Shown here piece by piece: positions 1-8,419 of a stretch of DNA of 64,000 nt (the first letter of the stretch is position 1; each line of letters opens with the position of its first letter). The notes below the pieces were generated by a model. It did not search any database, was not told the DNA's origin, and was given only the letters and a program-made list of their open reading frames with translations. The position numbers were made by a program, and so were the translations under genes. The stretch comes from FEN-299 sp963727765. GTDB lineage: Bacteria > Acidobacteriota > Vicinamibacteria > Vicinamibacterales > Fen-181. The stretch spans positions 573,743 through 637,742 of the forward strand of contig CAVSGZ010000013.1 in assembly GCA_963727765.1 (NCBI GenBank), written 5' to 3'.

Positions 1-247
1 CCATCTTCTTCATGAGGCGGGCGACGCTCCTGGGATCGTTCTCGTCGATGTCGCCCATCGCCGACGGGTCGGCCAGCGACTCGAGGCGGGCGTCCTCGGA
101 CTTCGGTGATGCGAAGCGGGAGTAGAGTTTCTCGAGATCGGCGCCCCCGCACGCGCGGCAGCGCACCTCCGCGACCCGCGCTCTCGACAGGACGAGCGCC
201 GTCGTCTTCATGTGGCAGCGTCGGCATTCGAACTCGTAGATCGGCAT
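1..247 (-). CDS. FmdB-family zinc-ribbon protein, 3' end outside window
   Basis: The first 82 codons of a small protein starting MPIYEFECRRC at 247 are visible; the gene runs off the left edge. Two CxxC pairs (CRRC near residue 8 and CRAC near residue 31) form the putative regulatory zinc ribbon typical of the FmdB/CxxC_CxxC_SSSS family. These are short proteins of unknown function whose N terminus begins MPxYEYxC. After the ribbon the visible part turns charged and probably disordered. A second member of the same family lies at 44851-45177. The downstream HAD-like gene lies on the same strand just upstream in transcription order, so the two may be co-transcribed. The molecular role is unknown. 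Confidence 0.8.
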   Translation of the reverse strand, partial: MPIYEFECRRCHMKTTALVLSRARVAEVRCRACGGADLEKLYSRFASPKSEDARLESLADPSAMGDIDENDPRSVARLMKKM

Positions 248-259
248 GGCGCTTGGCTC

Positions 260-1001
260 TCAGGATCCGATGAAGCGCTTGATCCGCGCCAGCAGGCCGT
301 CCCGGCCCGGCCCCGCCGCAGACAGCAGATCGAGACAGGCTCCAATGCCGGCCACCGGCTCGATGCCGAGCCGCTGCGCGTTGGGCGGGATGTCCGCGAA
401 GTCGCCACCCCACACCAGGATCGCACGAGCCCTGGACTCGAGCTTGACGTCGAGGCAGTTCTCCGGCCGGTCGTCGACGACGATGTCGAGCGAGAGGGCG
501 GCGGCGACCTTGCCGCGCGAGCCCTTGATGACGAAGACACTGGGAAGGTCGAACCCGTGGGCCACCAGCCACCGCTGCGTCTGAATCTGAGTCATGTCCC
601 CGCCGCTCGACGGCCGCTGCGTGATGAAGATCACTTCCCACTGCCGCTCCACGGCCAGCGTCGCAAGGCGGGCCACGGCGCCTGGCTCGGTCTCGGGAAG
701 CGACTCCCAGAAGTTCCTCGTGCTCCGCACCGTCTCCCAGAATCTCGTGCTGCTGGTGCCGGGTGAGCGCACGGAACCGCGCCGGCTCGACCAGGACCTC
801 CTCCGCTGTCGGCTGGTCATCCGGGGCGGGAGCGCTCGCATCGGCCCCGGCCGCGTCGGACGGGCCCCGGGCCCCCTCTTGCTGCGCCGGCTCCGGCTTC
901 TCCTTCGGCGCCTCTCCAAACAGGCGCACGGCAATCTCTGCGAGGGCAGAGTCGAGATCGGCGATGACGCCATCGCAGTCGAACGCGATCCTGAGTGACA
1001 T
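260..1001 (-). CDS. HAD-like hydrolase, apparent frameshift
   Basis: The N-terminal frame starts at ATG 1001 with MSLRIAFDCDGVIADLD, a classic HAD motif I (DxDG) with the nucleophilic Asp. The C-terminal frame carries VIFITQR (motif II-like Thr) and later DIVVDDRPENCLD (motif IV-like acidic pair) and ends at 260. The two frames join only if one base is removed near 741, where the minus strand reads GAGATTCTGG; correction would give about 246 aa. The total length of 742 nt is one base too long. The substrate is unknown. The Ala/Pro/Glu-rich stretch at about residues 25-55 is a linker or low-complexity insert. The frameshift is probably a sequencing error, since both halves stay coherent. Confidence 0.7.
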
Positions 1002-1103
1002 GGAAAGTCCTGGGTTGGCCCGGTCCGCGGCCCGACACGCCGTGCCATGATAGCACCGCCGTCGGCGACGGCCGAAGCGCGGGTTCCGTGGCGGACGGGC
1101 TGG

Positions 1104-2171
1104 CTACGAAAAATGCCGTGCAATCTCCCCGCGCAGCCCCGCGATCGAATCGACGTGGTTCACGGCGACGCGCAGGCGGGAGCCGCCGGGCAGACCCCTG
1201 GTGTACCAGGTGCACAGCGCCCTGAGCTTGTTGATCACCCAGCGCTCGCGGCCGTGTGCCGGGTTCGCGTCGCGGGGTTCCCCGGCGGACTTGCGGTCGG
1301 CGTCCTCTTCCGGTCCGGTGGTGGCGGCGTCCGCCCCGTTGGCGACGTGGCGGAAGCCGGGTGATTCATCGGCCGGATCGGCGAGCAGCAAATCGATGTA
1401 GTCGAGCAGGAAGCGTCGCCGCTCGGCGGGCGTGATGGCCTGGATCGGGCGGTTCGCGGCACAGGAGGTCGCCTGGGCGAAGATCCACGGGTTGCGCAGT
1501 GCGCCGCGGCCGACGAGCACGCCGGCCACGCCGGTTTCCTCCATCCGTCGCACCAGGTCTTCCGGCTCGACGCAGTCGCCGTTGCCCAGCACCGGGATCG
1601 ACACCGCCCGCGCCACGCGCCCGATGAGCTCCCAGTCGGCGCGTCCGCTGTAGGCCTGTGCGGCAGTCCGCCCGTGCACTGTGATGGCTGATGCCCCGGC
1701 GTGTTCCAGTCGCCGCGCCAGCTCGGGCGCGTTCGTCTCGCGGTCGTCCCAGCCGGTGCGCATCTTCACTGTCACCGGGATCGAGACCGCCCGCGCCATC
1801 GCCTGTACGATCGCCGCCGCCCGTTCCGGATCGCGCATCAGGCTGCAGCCGGCGCGGTTCCTGGCGACTTTCGGCACCGGGCAGCCCATGTTGATGTCGA
1901 CGGCATCGGCGCCGATCCGCTCGACAACCTGCGCCGCCACCGCCATCTTCCCGGGATCGCCGCCGAAGATCTGGACGGCGACCGGGCGCTCTTCCTCGGT
2001 GAACTCGGCGTACTCGAGCGTCCGGTCGATCCCGCGCACGAGGCCCTCGCTGCTGACCATCTCGGTCACGACGAGGCCGCAGCCGCCGTGGCGCTTGACC
2101 AGGCGCCGGAACGCCGTGTCGGTCAGGCCGGCCATTGGGGCGAGGCCGAAGGGGGAAGACAGGGGGATCAC
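1104..2171 (-). CDS. dusB: tRNA-dihydrouridine synthase DusB-like
   Basis: A 355-aa TIM-barrel flavoenzyme that reduces specific uridines in tRNA D-loops to dihydrouridine using FMN and NADPH. The N terminus PFGLAPMAGLTDTAFR matches the family opening. DINMGCPVPKV carries the conserved GCP cysteine motif, and TVKMRTGWD, ITVHGRTAAQ, GNGD and GVLVGRGALRNPWIF are the successive FMN/barrel motifs. The start is GTG at 2171, since the reading M-I-P-L-S-S-P-F-G matches family N termini. A charged insert (about residues 275-310, rich in Asp, Glu and Ala) precedes the C-terminal helical domain. The first array of 20-bp repeats lies directly against the start codon, so the promoter of this gene, if separate, would have to lie inside or beyond that array. 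Confidence 0.93.
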   Translation of the reverse strand: MIPLSSPFGLAPMAGLTDTAFRRLVKRHGGCGLVVTEMVSSEGLVRGIDRTLEYAEFTEEERPVAVQIFGGDPGKMAVAAQVVERIGADAVDINMGCPVPKVARNRAGCSLMRDPERAAAIVQAMARAVSIPVTVKMRTGWDDRETNAPELARRLEHAGASAITVHGRTAAQAYSGRADWELIGRVARAVSIPVLGNGDCVEPEDLVRRMEETGVAGVLVGRGALRNPWIFAQATSCAANRPIQAITPAERRRFLLDYIDLLLADPADESPGFRHVANGADAATTGPEEDADRKSAGEPRDANPAHGRERWVINKLRALCTWYTRGLPGGSRLRVAVNHVDSIAGLRGEIARHFS

Positions 2172-2173
2172 GG

Positions 2174-2280
2174 TAGTCGGTTACTTCGCAGAGTAGTCGG
2201 GTGTTTCACTGAGCGATCGGGGGCTTCGCAGAGTAGTCGGGGGCTTTGCTGAGTGATCGGTTGCTTCGCTGAATAGTTGG
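2174..2280. repeat. 20-bp degenerate tandem repeat array 1 (about 5 units)
   Basis: Units in exact 20-bp register at 2181, 2201, 2221, 2241 and 2261 follow the pattern GGGCTTCGCAGAGTAGTCGG, preceded by a terminal TAGTCGG; similarity fades after 2280. The orientation is inverse to array 2. The array abuts the dusB GTG start. Confidence 0.9.
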
Positions 2281-2316
2281 TTGGCTCGCCAAGGAAATGA
2301 CTCTCGCGTCAAGTCG

Positions 2317-2730
2317 TCAACTGCCCTGATGAGCTCTCGGCCATGGTGCCTGTCGTCTGTCCCTTCGGTCCGATCGGAGCAGGTAGTTGATGAGGCCAGA
2401 GAGCATGCGGAGAATCTCCGCTCCGTCTCTGCCCAGCCTCTCGGCGTCCCCAACTGAGAGGCGGCCTCTCACGTGTGCCACCAACACGTGCGCCCTCGCT
2501 TCGGCGCACGATCCTCGCGCGATGCACAGGTAACGCGCGAAACCCCGATCCGTCCCCTGTTCAAACCCCTCCGACAGGTTCGCCAGGATGGAGTCTGCGC
2601 ACGCGTCGATCTGCTCGCGGAGACGTTGGTCCTGCGACAGGCCCCCGCGGCGCACGACGGCAGAAAGCGCCTCGACAAACCGCCGCGCGGCTTGCCAAAC
2701 CTGCAATTCCTCTACTGAATTGACCTGCAT
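2317..2730 (-). CDS. four-helix-bundle protein, 23S rRNA IVS type (TIGR02436-like)
   Basis: A 137-aa protein starting MQVNSVEELQVWQAARR at 2730. The features match the four-helix-bundle family first seen in intervening sequences of 23S rRNA: an opening 'LxVWQxA' helix, a central LREQIDACADSILANLSEGF helix (the family's QlrrAavSIpaNIAEG signature), then RYLCIARGSCAEARAHV (the FLxiAxGSxxE motif) and a C-terminal LSGLINYLL. Relatives include the Avd accessory protein of diversity-generating retroelements. No reverse transcriptase or variable repeat is near. Here the gene sits alone between inverted arrays of a 20-bp repeat. Its basic C-terminal tail (RSDRRDRR) suggests nucleic-acid contact, which is inference. 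The biochemical role of the family outside rRNA is not established. Confidence 0.85.
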   Translation of the reverse strand: MQVNSVEELQVWQAARRFVEALSAVVRRGGLSQDQRLREQIDACADSILANLSEGFEQGTDRGFARYLCIARGSCAEARAHVLVAHVRGRLSVGDAERLGRDGAEILRMLSGLINYLLRSDRRDRRQAPWPRAHQGS

Positions 2731-2768
2731 GCGCGGCAGCCGTGCACCGCGCGTGCCAAGTTGCCACT

Positions 2769-2995
2769 CCGGACTACGCAGTGAAGGGTGCGACTTCTCC
2801 GCGAAGCCCCCGATTCCTCAGCGTCAGTTCCGACTTCTCAGCGCAGGCCCCGACTTCTCGGCGTCAGGTTCGACTACTCAGCGAAGGGTCCGAATCTCGG
2901 CGAAGGCCCCGACTCCTCCGCGAAGCCCCCGATTCCTCAGCGTCAGTTCCGACTTCTCAGCGCAGGCCCCGACTTCTCGGCGTCAGTTCCGACTA
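2769..2995. repeat. 20-bp degenerate tandem repeat array 2 (about 11 units)
   Basis: Units begin at 2769, 2790, 2810, 2830, 2850, 2870, 2890, 2909, 2929, 2949 and 2969, with a final partial CCGACTA at 2989. The consensus is close to CCGACTTCTCNGCGNAGNCC. A block of about 70 bp (about 2797-2866) recurs exactly at 2916-2985, a higher-order repeat with a 119-bp period. The last partial unit supplies the TAG stop codon of the NusG-like gene. Some units can fold a CTTC/GAAG mini-hairpin. Confidence 0.92.
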
Positions 2996-3487
2996 CGTCA
3001 GGTACGGCTTGACGTCCGCGGCATCCACCGTGGTGGCCACCGCCCGGCCAATCAGCTCGACCGAGAGCACGAGCCGCGCGTGCCGGTCCTTCTTGATGAG
3101 CAGGCCGGTGACGCCCTTGAGCGGGCCGTGGATCACTTCGACGCGGGACCCTTCGTTGATGAACGGGCACGGGTCGTACTGGAGGTCGCTCGTCACGAGC
3201 CGCCGCACCGCGTCCACCTCGACGTCGGGAATCGGCGCGAGCTTGCCGTCGAAGGAGACGATGGTCGCCACCCCGGTGCAGGCGAGCACGCGCAGGGCCT
3301 CGGCCGGGTCGAAGCGGGCGAAGCAGTAGCCCGGGAACAGCGGCCAGTCGATCTGCTTGCGGCGATCTTTCCAGCGGCTCCAGCGGGGCACCGTCGGCAG
3401 GAAGACCTCGACGCCTTTCCGCACGAGTTGCTCGTGGACCGCCTTCTCGGCGCGCGATCGCGTCCAGACGGCAAACCACGGCGGCAC
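2993..3487 (-). CDS. NusG-family transcription antitermination factor (paralogue type)
   Basis: A 164-aa NusG/RfaH/UpxY-type factor that binds RNA polymerase through an NGN domain and acts in processive antitermination or pausing control. The NGN domain (about residues 3-100) begins PPWFAVWTRSRAEKAVHEQL and contains LFPGYCFARFD. A KOW motif follows: GSRVEVIHGPLKGVTGLLI. I chose GTG at 3487 because PPWFAVWT is the canonical N terminus and this start lies 2 nt after the upstream SurA-like stop; longer in-frame extensions only overlap that gene. It is not next to secE or ribosomal protein genes, where housekeeping nusG normally sits, so I take it as a specialised paralogue. Its TAG stop lies inside the edge of repeat array 2. 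Confidence 0.82.
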   Translation of the reverse strand: MPPWFAVWTRSRAEKAVHEQLVRKGVEVFLPTVPRWSRWKDRRKQIDWPLFPGYCFARFDPAEALRVLACTGVATIVSFDGKLAPIPDVEVDAVRRLVTSDLQYDPCPFINEGSRVEVIHGPLKGVTGLLIKKDRHARLVLSVELIGRAVATTVDAADVKPYLT

Positions 3488-3489
3488 GG

Positions 3490-4548
3490 CTATTTCTTCT
3501 CCGGCGGGGGGGCGGCGGCGACAAGCGCGTCCTCCGCGACCTTCTGCTCGAAGAGCTTCTTGAGCTCCGGGTTCTTCCAGTCGAGCACGGCCTGCGCCCG
3601 GAGCTTCTGTATGTAGCGGCTGTACTCGGCCGCCTGCTTCGTGTTGGCCACGCGGTTCCCGATGTCCTCGCGCGCCTGATCCCACGGCAGCAGCGTCGGC
3701 TCGTTGAGCGTTTCGACCTTGAAGATCTGGTAGCCGCTCTGCGTCCGGATCACCGGCGTGATCTGCCCGGCTTTGAGCGGCTCGAGGATCTTCCGCAGTG
3801 CCGGCGCGAGGTCGGTCATGTTGATCGGCCCGATCAGGCCGCCGTTGGCCTTCGAGGCGGCCGTCGAGACCTCGGCCACGGCCTTCTCGAAGCTCTCGCC
3901 GCCCTGGAGCTGCTGGGCGAGCGCGTCCGCCTTGGCTTTCGCCGTCGGGTCGTCCGCGGTCGGCGACACGGGGATCAGGATCTCGCGCAGCATCAGCGTC
4001 GCCGGCGACGTGAACTCGGCCTTGTGCGCCTCGTAGTACGCCTTCGCCTCGGCCTCGGTGACCGAGATGTGCCCGAGCACTTCGTTGCCCTGCACTTCCT
4101 GGATGATCATCGACTTCTCGAGGCGCGCCCGCAGCTCGGCCATCGTCATGTTCTCGTTCTTGAGGGCCTGCTGAAACTGCTCTTCGGTCTCGATCTTGTT
4201 TTCCTTCTTGATGTTGTCGATGACCTGCTTGAGCTTCTCCTCGGTCAGGTGGTAGCCCAGCTCCTTGCCGCGCTGCAGGAGGAGCAGCTCGTCGACCGCC
4301 TCCACGATGACCTGGGGCGTGATCTCGGCCAGCATCTTCGTCAGTTCCGCGTTGGTCATCGACTGCGGGTTCTCCCGCCTCGCCTTGACGACCGCCGACT
4401 GCCGCGTCTCGAGATCGCTCTGCGTGATGATGTCGTCGTTCACCTTCACGAGGACCCGCTCGATGATCTCCGCGCGCGGCACGGCCGCGCCGAGCGTGAC
4501 CAGACCGAGGAGGACGACGAGCCCGCGAGCGAGAGGATACTTGGTCAT
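3490..4548 (-). CDS. SurA-like periplasmic peptidyl-prolyl isomerase (PpiC/parvulin)
   Basis: A 352-aa predicted exported chaperone. An N-terminal signal sequence (KYPLARGLVVLLGLVTLGAAVPRA) is followed by a SurA N-terminal-type chaperone domain (ERVLVKVNDDIITQSDLE) and a long helical region to about residue 175. A parvulin domain follows (LMLREILIPV, GGESFEKAVAEVS, GGLIGPINMTDLAPALRKIL, IRTQSGYQIFKVE). Family members fold outer-membrane proteins in the periplasm. The gene lies between mfd and the NusG-like gene on the same strand with short spacers, so co-transcription is likely. There is only one parvulin domain, whereas E. coli SurA has two. Confidence 0.88.
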   Translation of the reverse strand: MTKYPLARGLVVLLGLVTLGAAVPRAEIIERVLVKVNDDIITQSDLETRQSAVVKARRENPQSMTNAELTKMLAEITPQVIVEAVDELLLLQRGKELGYHLTEEKLKQVIDNIKKENKIETEEQFQQALKNENMTMAELRARLEKSMIIQEVQGNEVLGHISVTEAEAKAYYEAHKAEFTSPATLMLREILIPVSPTADDPTAKAKADALAQQLQGGESFEKAVAEVSTAASKANGGLIGPINMTDLAPALRKILEPLKAGQITPVIRTQSGYQIFKVETLNEPTLLPWDQAREDIGNRVANTKQAAEYSRYIQKLRAQAVLDWKNPELKKLFEQKVAEDALVAAAPPPEKK

Positions 4549-4570
4549 TACACCTCGTGAACCAGTTATC

Positions 4571-7500
4571 TTACTTCGAACCGAGAAGTTCGCTCAAGAC
4601 CCGCTGAACCCGCGTGAGCACGCCGTCTGGGCTCCGCGGGTCCTCTTTTTCCGGCCGGAGGATCGCGTCTTTGCTGAACCCTGGCCGCACCACGTCCTCG
4701 GTCGCGCGGGCGGTCCACCACGACCGGGCGGTCGGACCAAGCCGCCCGGGCACCGGGCGCTGGCCGGGGCGCGGCCTTCCCGCCGGCGCCGCGCTGGCCG
4801 GCGTGCGGCTGACCAGGCCTGACCGGTTCGGGCCCGTGAGCGCCCTCGCCGGCGTCCAGTTCAGGTCGAGCTTCAAGCTCGACGGCGGCGCGAGCGAAAC
4901 CTCCGGGTGGTCCCCGACCAGCCGGAGGACGCGCTGCGGGTCTGGCCCCCCCTGGCCCTTGAACGTAAAGACGACGGTCGAGCCCTGACGGTCGATCGAT
5001 TCGACGCCCAGGCGGTCCGCGGTGATTCGGATCCGGCCGTAGTCGATGAGGTTCAGCACCTGCTCGGGCACGGGGCCGTAGCGGTCGATCGCCTCCTCGA
5101 CGATCTCCTCGAGCTCCCTCTCCTTCCGCGCGGCGGCGACCCGGCGGTAGAGCGCGAGCCGCTGGGCCTGTTCGGGTACGTAGCGGCTGTCGACGCGCAG
5201 GTCGACGTTGAGGTTGACCGTCGCGCGCGTCTCGTCCTCGATCTCCTCGCCCCTCAGCTCGCGCACCGCCTGCTCGAGCAGTTTCATGTACATCTCGAAG
5301 CCGATCGCCTCGATGTGGCCGCTCTGCTCGCCGCCCAGCAGGTTGCCGGCCCCGCGGATCTCCAGGTCGAGCGCCGCCACGCGGAACCCGCTCCCGAGGT
5401 CCGAGAACTCGCGGATGGCCGCCAGGCGCTTGCGGGCGACGGGCGACAGCGTGTTCCCCGGCGGGACCAGCAGGTAGGCGTAGGCCGGCCGGTCCGATCG
5501 CCCGACGCGCCCGCGCAGCTGGTAGAGCTGCGAGAGGCCGTAGCGGTCGGCCCGGTTGATCAGGATCGTGTTGACGTTCGGAATGTCGAGGCCATTCTCG
5601 ACAATGGTGGTGGCCAGCAGGACGTCGAACTTGCGCGCGACGAAATCCACCATCGCGCGCTCGAGCGCCTCCTCGCCCATCTGGCCGTGGCCGACGACCA
5701 CCCTCGCCTCCGGCACCAGCCGCGTCAGCAGGTTGCCGATCGAGTAAATCGACTCGACCCGGTTGTGGACGAAGTAGACCTGCCCGCCCCGCGCCAGCTC
5801 GCTCCGGACCACGCGCGCGATGAGCGGCTGGTCGAAGCGCACGACGTTGGTCTGGATGGCGAGGCGGTCCTTGGGCGGCGTCTCGATCACCGACATGTCG
5901 CGGATGCCGACCATCGACATGTTGAGCGTCCTCGGGATCGGCGTCGCGGTCATCGTCAGCACGTCGACGCGCCGGCGCAGATGCTTGATGCGCTCCTTGT
6001 GGGCGACGCCGAAGCGCTGCTCCTCGTCGACCACCAGCAGGCCGAGGTCCTTGAAGACGACGTCTTTCGACAGCAGGCGGTGCGTCCCGACGATGACGTC
6101 CACGCGGCCGTCGGCGAGGTCGGCGAGCGCCTGCTTGATCTCCCCTCGCGTGCGGAACCGGCTCACCATGACGATGCGGATCGGGAAGCCGGCGAATCGC
6201 TCCCGCAGCGTCTTGAGGTGCTGGAAGGCGAGCACGGTGGTCGGCGCCAGAATCGCCACTTGCTTGCCGTCCATCACCACCTTGAATGCCGCCCGCATCG
6301 CCACCTCGGTCTTCCCGTAGCCGACGTCGCCACACAGCAGTCGATCCATCGGCGTGGGCGACTCCATGTCAGCCTTGATGTCGGCGATGGCCGCCCGCTG
6401 ATCGACGGTCAACTCGTAGGGGAACGCCCCCTCGAATTCCTCCTGCCAGTGCGTATCGGGCGCGAACGCGTGGCCGGCCATCGCCTTGCGCGCCGCATAG
6501 AGCTTGAGCAGCTCCTCGGCCATGTCGCGCATGGCCTTCTTGACGCGGGTTTTCGCCCGTTCCCACGTCGTGCCGCCGAGGCGATCGAGCGGCGGCCGGC
6601 TCGCGCCGGTGTACTTCTGCAGCAGGTCGAGCCGCTCGACCGGGACGAACAGCTTGTCGTCGCCCGCGTAGCGCAGCTCCAGGAATTCCTGCGTCGTCTG
6701 GCTGTAGGGGTCGCTGGCGATCTGGCGCAGGCCGGCGAACCGCCCGATGCCGTGATCCACGTGGACGACGAAGTCGCCCGCCTTCAGGTCGCGGAAGTCT
6801 GACAGGAAGGCGCGGGCCGCCGAGCGCCGGCGCTCCGACGGCGCGCGCTCCTCCTCGAAGACATCGGTCTCGGCCACGACCTCGAGGCCGACATCCGGCA
6901 GGCGGAAGCCGCGCGAGAGGCTGCCGGTCGCCACGAGCACGGAGGCGGCGTGCGCCATCTCCCCGCGCGCCTCGGCATTCCCGCTGCTCCGGGGATCGAA
7001 GAAGACCGGCAGGGCCAGCAAATCGTAGTCGCGAAGCAGCTCGACGACGCGCTCGGCGCGGCCCGGCGTGGCGGCGACGAAGAGCACGGTCTCCGCGGCG
7101 TGGCGCGCGCGACGCACCGCCTCGACGAAATCGCCGATGCGGCCGCGGAACTCCACGGCCGGCTGGCAGCGGACGGCCAGTTCGCCACGAGGCCGGCGGC
7201 CGGCCGCGGCTGACGCGCCCTCCGGGCCCGCGTCAGCCGGCGCGCCGCCGCTGATCCCCAATTCATCGACGATGGTCGCCAGGTCGATCCAGGCGTCGAT
7301 CTCGTCGAGCGCGTGGAAGATCCGCTCCGGTCCCGGCGCGGCCACGCCGCGCCCGGTGACGTCCCGCCAGCTCGCCGCGTACTGCTCGAGCGCCCGTTCC
7401 GCGCGCGCGTGGACCTCCTCGGCTTCGCAGACAAGCAGCAGCGGGCGCCCGACGTAGTCGAGCAGCGACGCCGAGCGGTCGCCGCCCAGGTCCAACGCGT

Positions 7501-8419
7501 CGGGTAACGGCGGCTGGTCCCCGACGTCGTCCTGTTCCTCGCCACCGGCTTCCTCGCTCGACACGTCATCGTCGTCCCACCCGGCGGAGGCTGCATCCTC
7601 GGCGGGTAGAAGCTCCCCCCCTCCGCCTGCGAAAGCGTCTCCCGTCCCTCGTCCCTCGCCCCTCGCCCCTTCGTTGCTGAACACCTCGCGCAACGGGACG
7701 ATGCTGAAGCGGTCGACTTCGCCGACCGATCGCTGAGTGGCCGGGTCGAAGGCGCGAATCGACTCGACGGCGTCGCCGGCTAGGTCGAGACGAAACGGCT
7801 GGGCGCTGCCGGCAGGGAAGATGTCGATGACGCCGCCACGGATGCAGAACTCGCCGTGGGCATCCACCGGGTCCTGGCGCGTGAAGCCGGCATCGACCAG
7901 CAGCGACGCGAGCGCGTAGGGATCGACCTCGTCGCCGGTCTTCACCTCCCGCGATGCAGCCAGCAGCCGACGGGCGGCGCTCACCCTGGGCAGCAGGGCC
8001 GTTGCCGACGCGACAATGACCCGCGCCGTGCCGGTGGCGGCGGCGTGGAGTGCGCGGGTGCGCGCGGAGAGCACGCCGAGGTGCGGCGCCAGGCCGCGGT
8101 ACGGGTCGACTTCGTGCGAGGGAAACGGCAGCACCGACTGGCCAGCCGCGGCGTCCGAGAGCCCTTCGAGCGCCGCCAGGAAGAAGCGGACGTCGCCGCT
8201 CACCTGCTCGACGTCGGCGTCGGTCGGCACGACGGCGACGATGGTCGCCACGGCCGCGCCGGTTGGCGTCAGCCTGGCGTCCCGGTTCGCGGCGGCCGCG
8301 AGGAAGAGGGCCCGCGCGGACGAGGAGAGGCCCGACACGCGCGCCAGGCCAGGCCCCGCGAAACCGGCGCGCGCGATCGCGCTCCTGAGCAACGTCTGGA
8401 GGGTCAGGGACGTGGACAC
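4571..8419 (-). CDS. mfd: transcription-repair coupling factor Mfd
   Basis: A 1282-aa ATP-dependent translocase that removes RNA polymerase stalled at lesions and recruits UvrA. The UvrB-like N-terminal modules contain PSHEVDPYRGL (about 100) and RGGVIDIFPAGS (about 194). A CarD-like RNAP-interacting domain (about 545-610) contains GDFVVHVDHGIGRFAGL. The helicase core has GDVGYGKTEVAMRAAF (about 697), a DEEQRFG box and LRGRVGRS. A TRCF C-terminal domain follows. The GTG start at 8419 overlaps the upstream rfaE2-like stop by 16 nt. Two oddities are noted: an Asp/Glu-rich insert at about residues 262-310, preceded by a heptamer DNA repeat in frame, and an Arg/Pro-rich C-terminal extension of roughly 80 residues. 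Confidence 0.96.
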   Translation of the reverse strand: MSTSLTLQTLLRSAIARAGFAGPGLARVSGLSSSARALFLAAAANRDARLTPTGAAVATIVAVVPTDADVEQVSGDVRFFLAALEGLSDAAAGQSVLPFPSHEVDPYRGLAPHLGVLSARTRALHAAATGTARVIVASATALLPRVSAARRLLAASREVKTGDEVDPYALASLLVDAGFTRQDPVDAHGEFCIRGGVIDIFPAGSAQPFRLDLAGDAVESIRAFDPATQRSVGEVDRFSIVPLREVFSNEGARGEGRGTGDAFAGGGGELLPAEDAASAGWDDDDVSSEEAGGEEQDDVGDQPPLPDALDLGGDRSASLLDYVGRPLLLVCEAEEVHARAERALEQYAASWRDVTGRGVAAPGPERIFHALDEIDAWIDLATIVDELGISGGAPADAGPEGASAAAGRRPRGELAVRCQPAVEFRGRIGDFVEAVRRARHAAETVLFVAATPGRAERVVELLRDYDLLALPVFFDPRSSGNAEARGEMAHAASVLVATGSLSRGFRLPDVGLEVVAETDVFEEERAPSERRRSAARAFLSDFRDLKAGDFVVHVDHGIGRFAGLRQIASDPYSQTTQEFLELRYAGDDKLFVPVERLDLLQKYTGASRPPLDRLGGTTWERAKTRVKKAMRDMAEELLKLYAARKAMAGHAFAPDTHWQEEFEGAFPYELTVDQRAAIADIKADMESPTPMDRLLCGDVGYGKTEVAMRAAFKVVMDGKQVAILAPTTVLAFQHLKTLRERFAGFPIRIVMVSRFRTRGEIKQALADLADGRVDVIVGTHRLLSKDVVFKDLGLLVVDEEQRFGVAHKERIKHLRRRVDVLTMTATPIPRTLNMSMVGIRDMSVIETPPKDRLAIQTNVVRFDQPLIARVVRSELARGGQVYFVHNRVESIYSIGNLLTRLVPEARVVVGHGQMGEEALERAMVDFVARKFDVLLATTIVENGLDIPNVNTILINRADRYGLSQLYQLRGRVGRSDRPAYAYLLVPPGNTLSPVARKRLAAIREFSDLGSGFRVAALDLEIRGAGNLLGGEQSGHIEAIGFEMYMKLLEQAVRELRGEEIEDETRATVNLNVDLRVDSRYVPEQAQRLALYRRVAAARKERELEEIVEEAIDRYGPVPEQVLNLIDYGRIRITADRLGVESIDRQGSTVVFTFKGQGGPDPQRVLRLVGDHPEVSLAPPSSLKLDLNWTPARALTGPNRSGLVSRTPASAAPAGRPRPGQRPVPGRLGPTARSWWTARATEDVVRPGFSKDAILRPEKEDPRSPDGVLTRVQRVLSELLGSK
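7637..7673. repeat. in-frame heptamer tandem repeat inside mfd
   Basis: The plus strand reads CCCGTCCCTCGTCCCTCGC and continues with further 7-bp steps (CCTCGCC), about five units within the Mfd coding frame. It encodes the Gly/Arg/Glu-rich segment near residues 249-261. This type of 7-bp periodic sequence otherwise looks like the intergenic repeats of this window. Confidence 0.75.

Larger units (their letters stand above)
2173..2995. mobile_element. putative repeat-flanked four-helix-bundle cassette
   Basis: The segment between the dusB start and the NusG-like stop has a symmetric layout: TAGTCGG plus five 20-bp units (2174-2280), a four-helix-bundle gene (2317-2730), then about eleven units (2769-2988) ending CCGACTA at 2989-2995. 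The right array is in inverted orientation relative to the left one, so both outer edges read TAGTCGG inward. No transposase, integrase or rRNA sequence is present. I infer a small mobile or formerly mobile unit because a third array of the same repeat occurs alone at 17175-17261. The mobility mechanism is unknown and no target-site duplication is obvious. Confidence 0.5.

Noticed and set aside
2173..2995. CRISPR array or diversity-generating retroelement
   Set aside because: The repeats are contiguous 20-bp units without unique spacers. No cas gene, reverse transcriptase or template/variable repeat pair is present, although the protein is Avd-like.
2993..3685. Longer 230-aa NusG-like protein starting at 3685
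   Set aside because: The extra N terminus is Arg/Gly-rich, overlaps the SurA-like coding region and precedes the canonical PPWFAVWT start.
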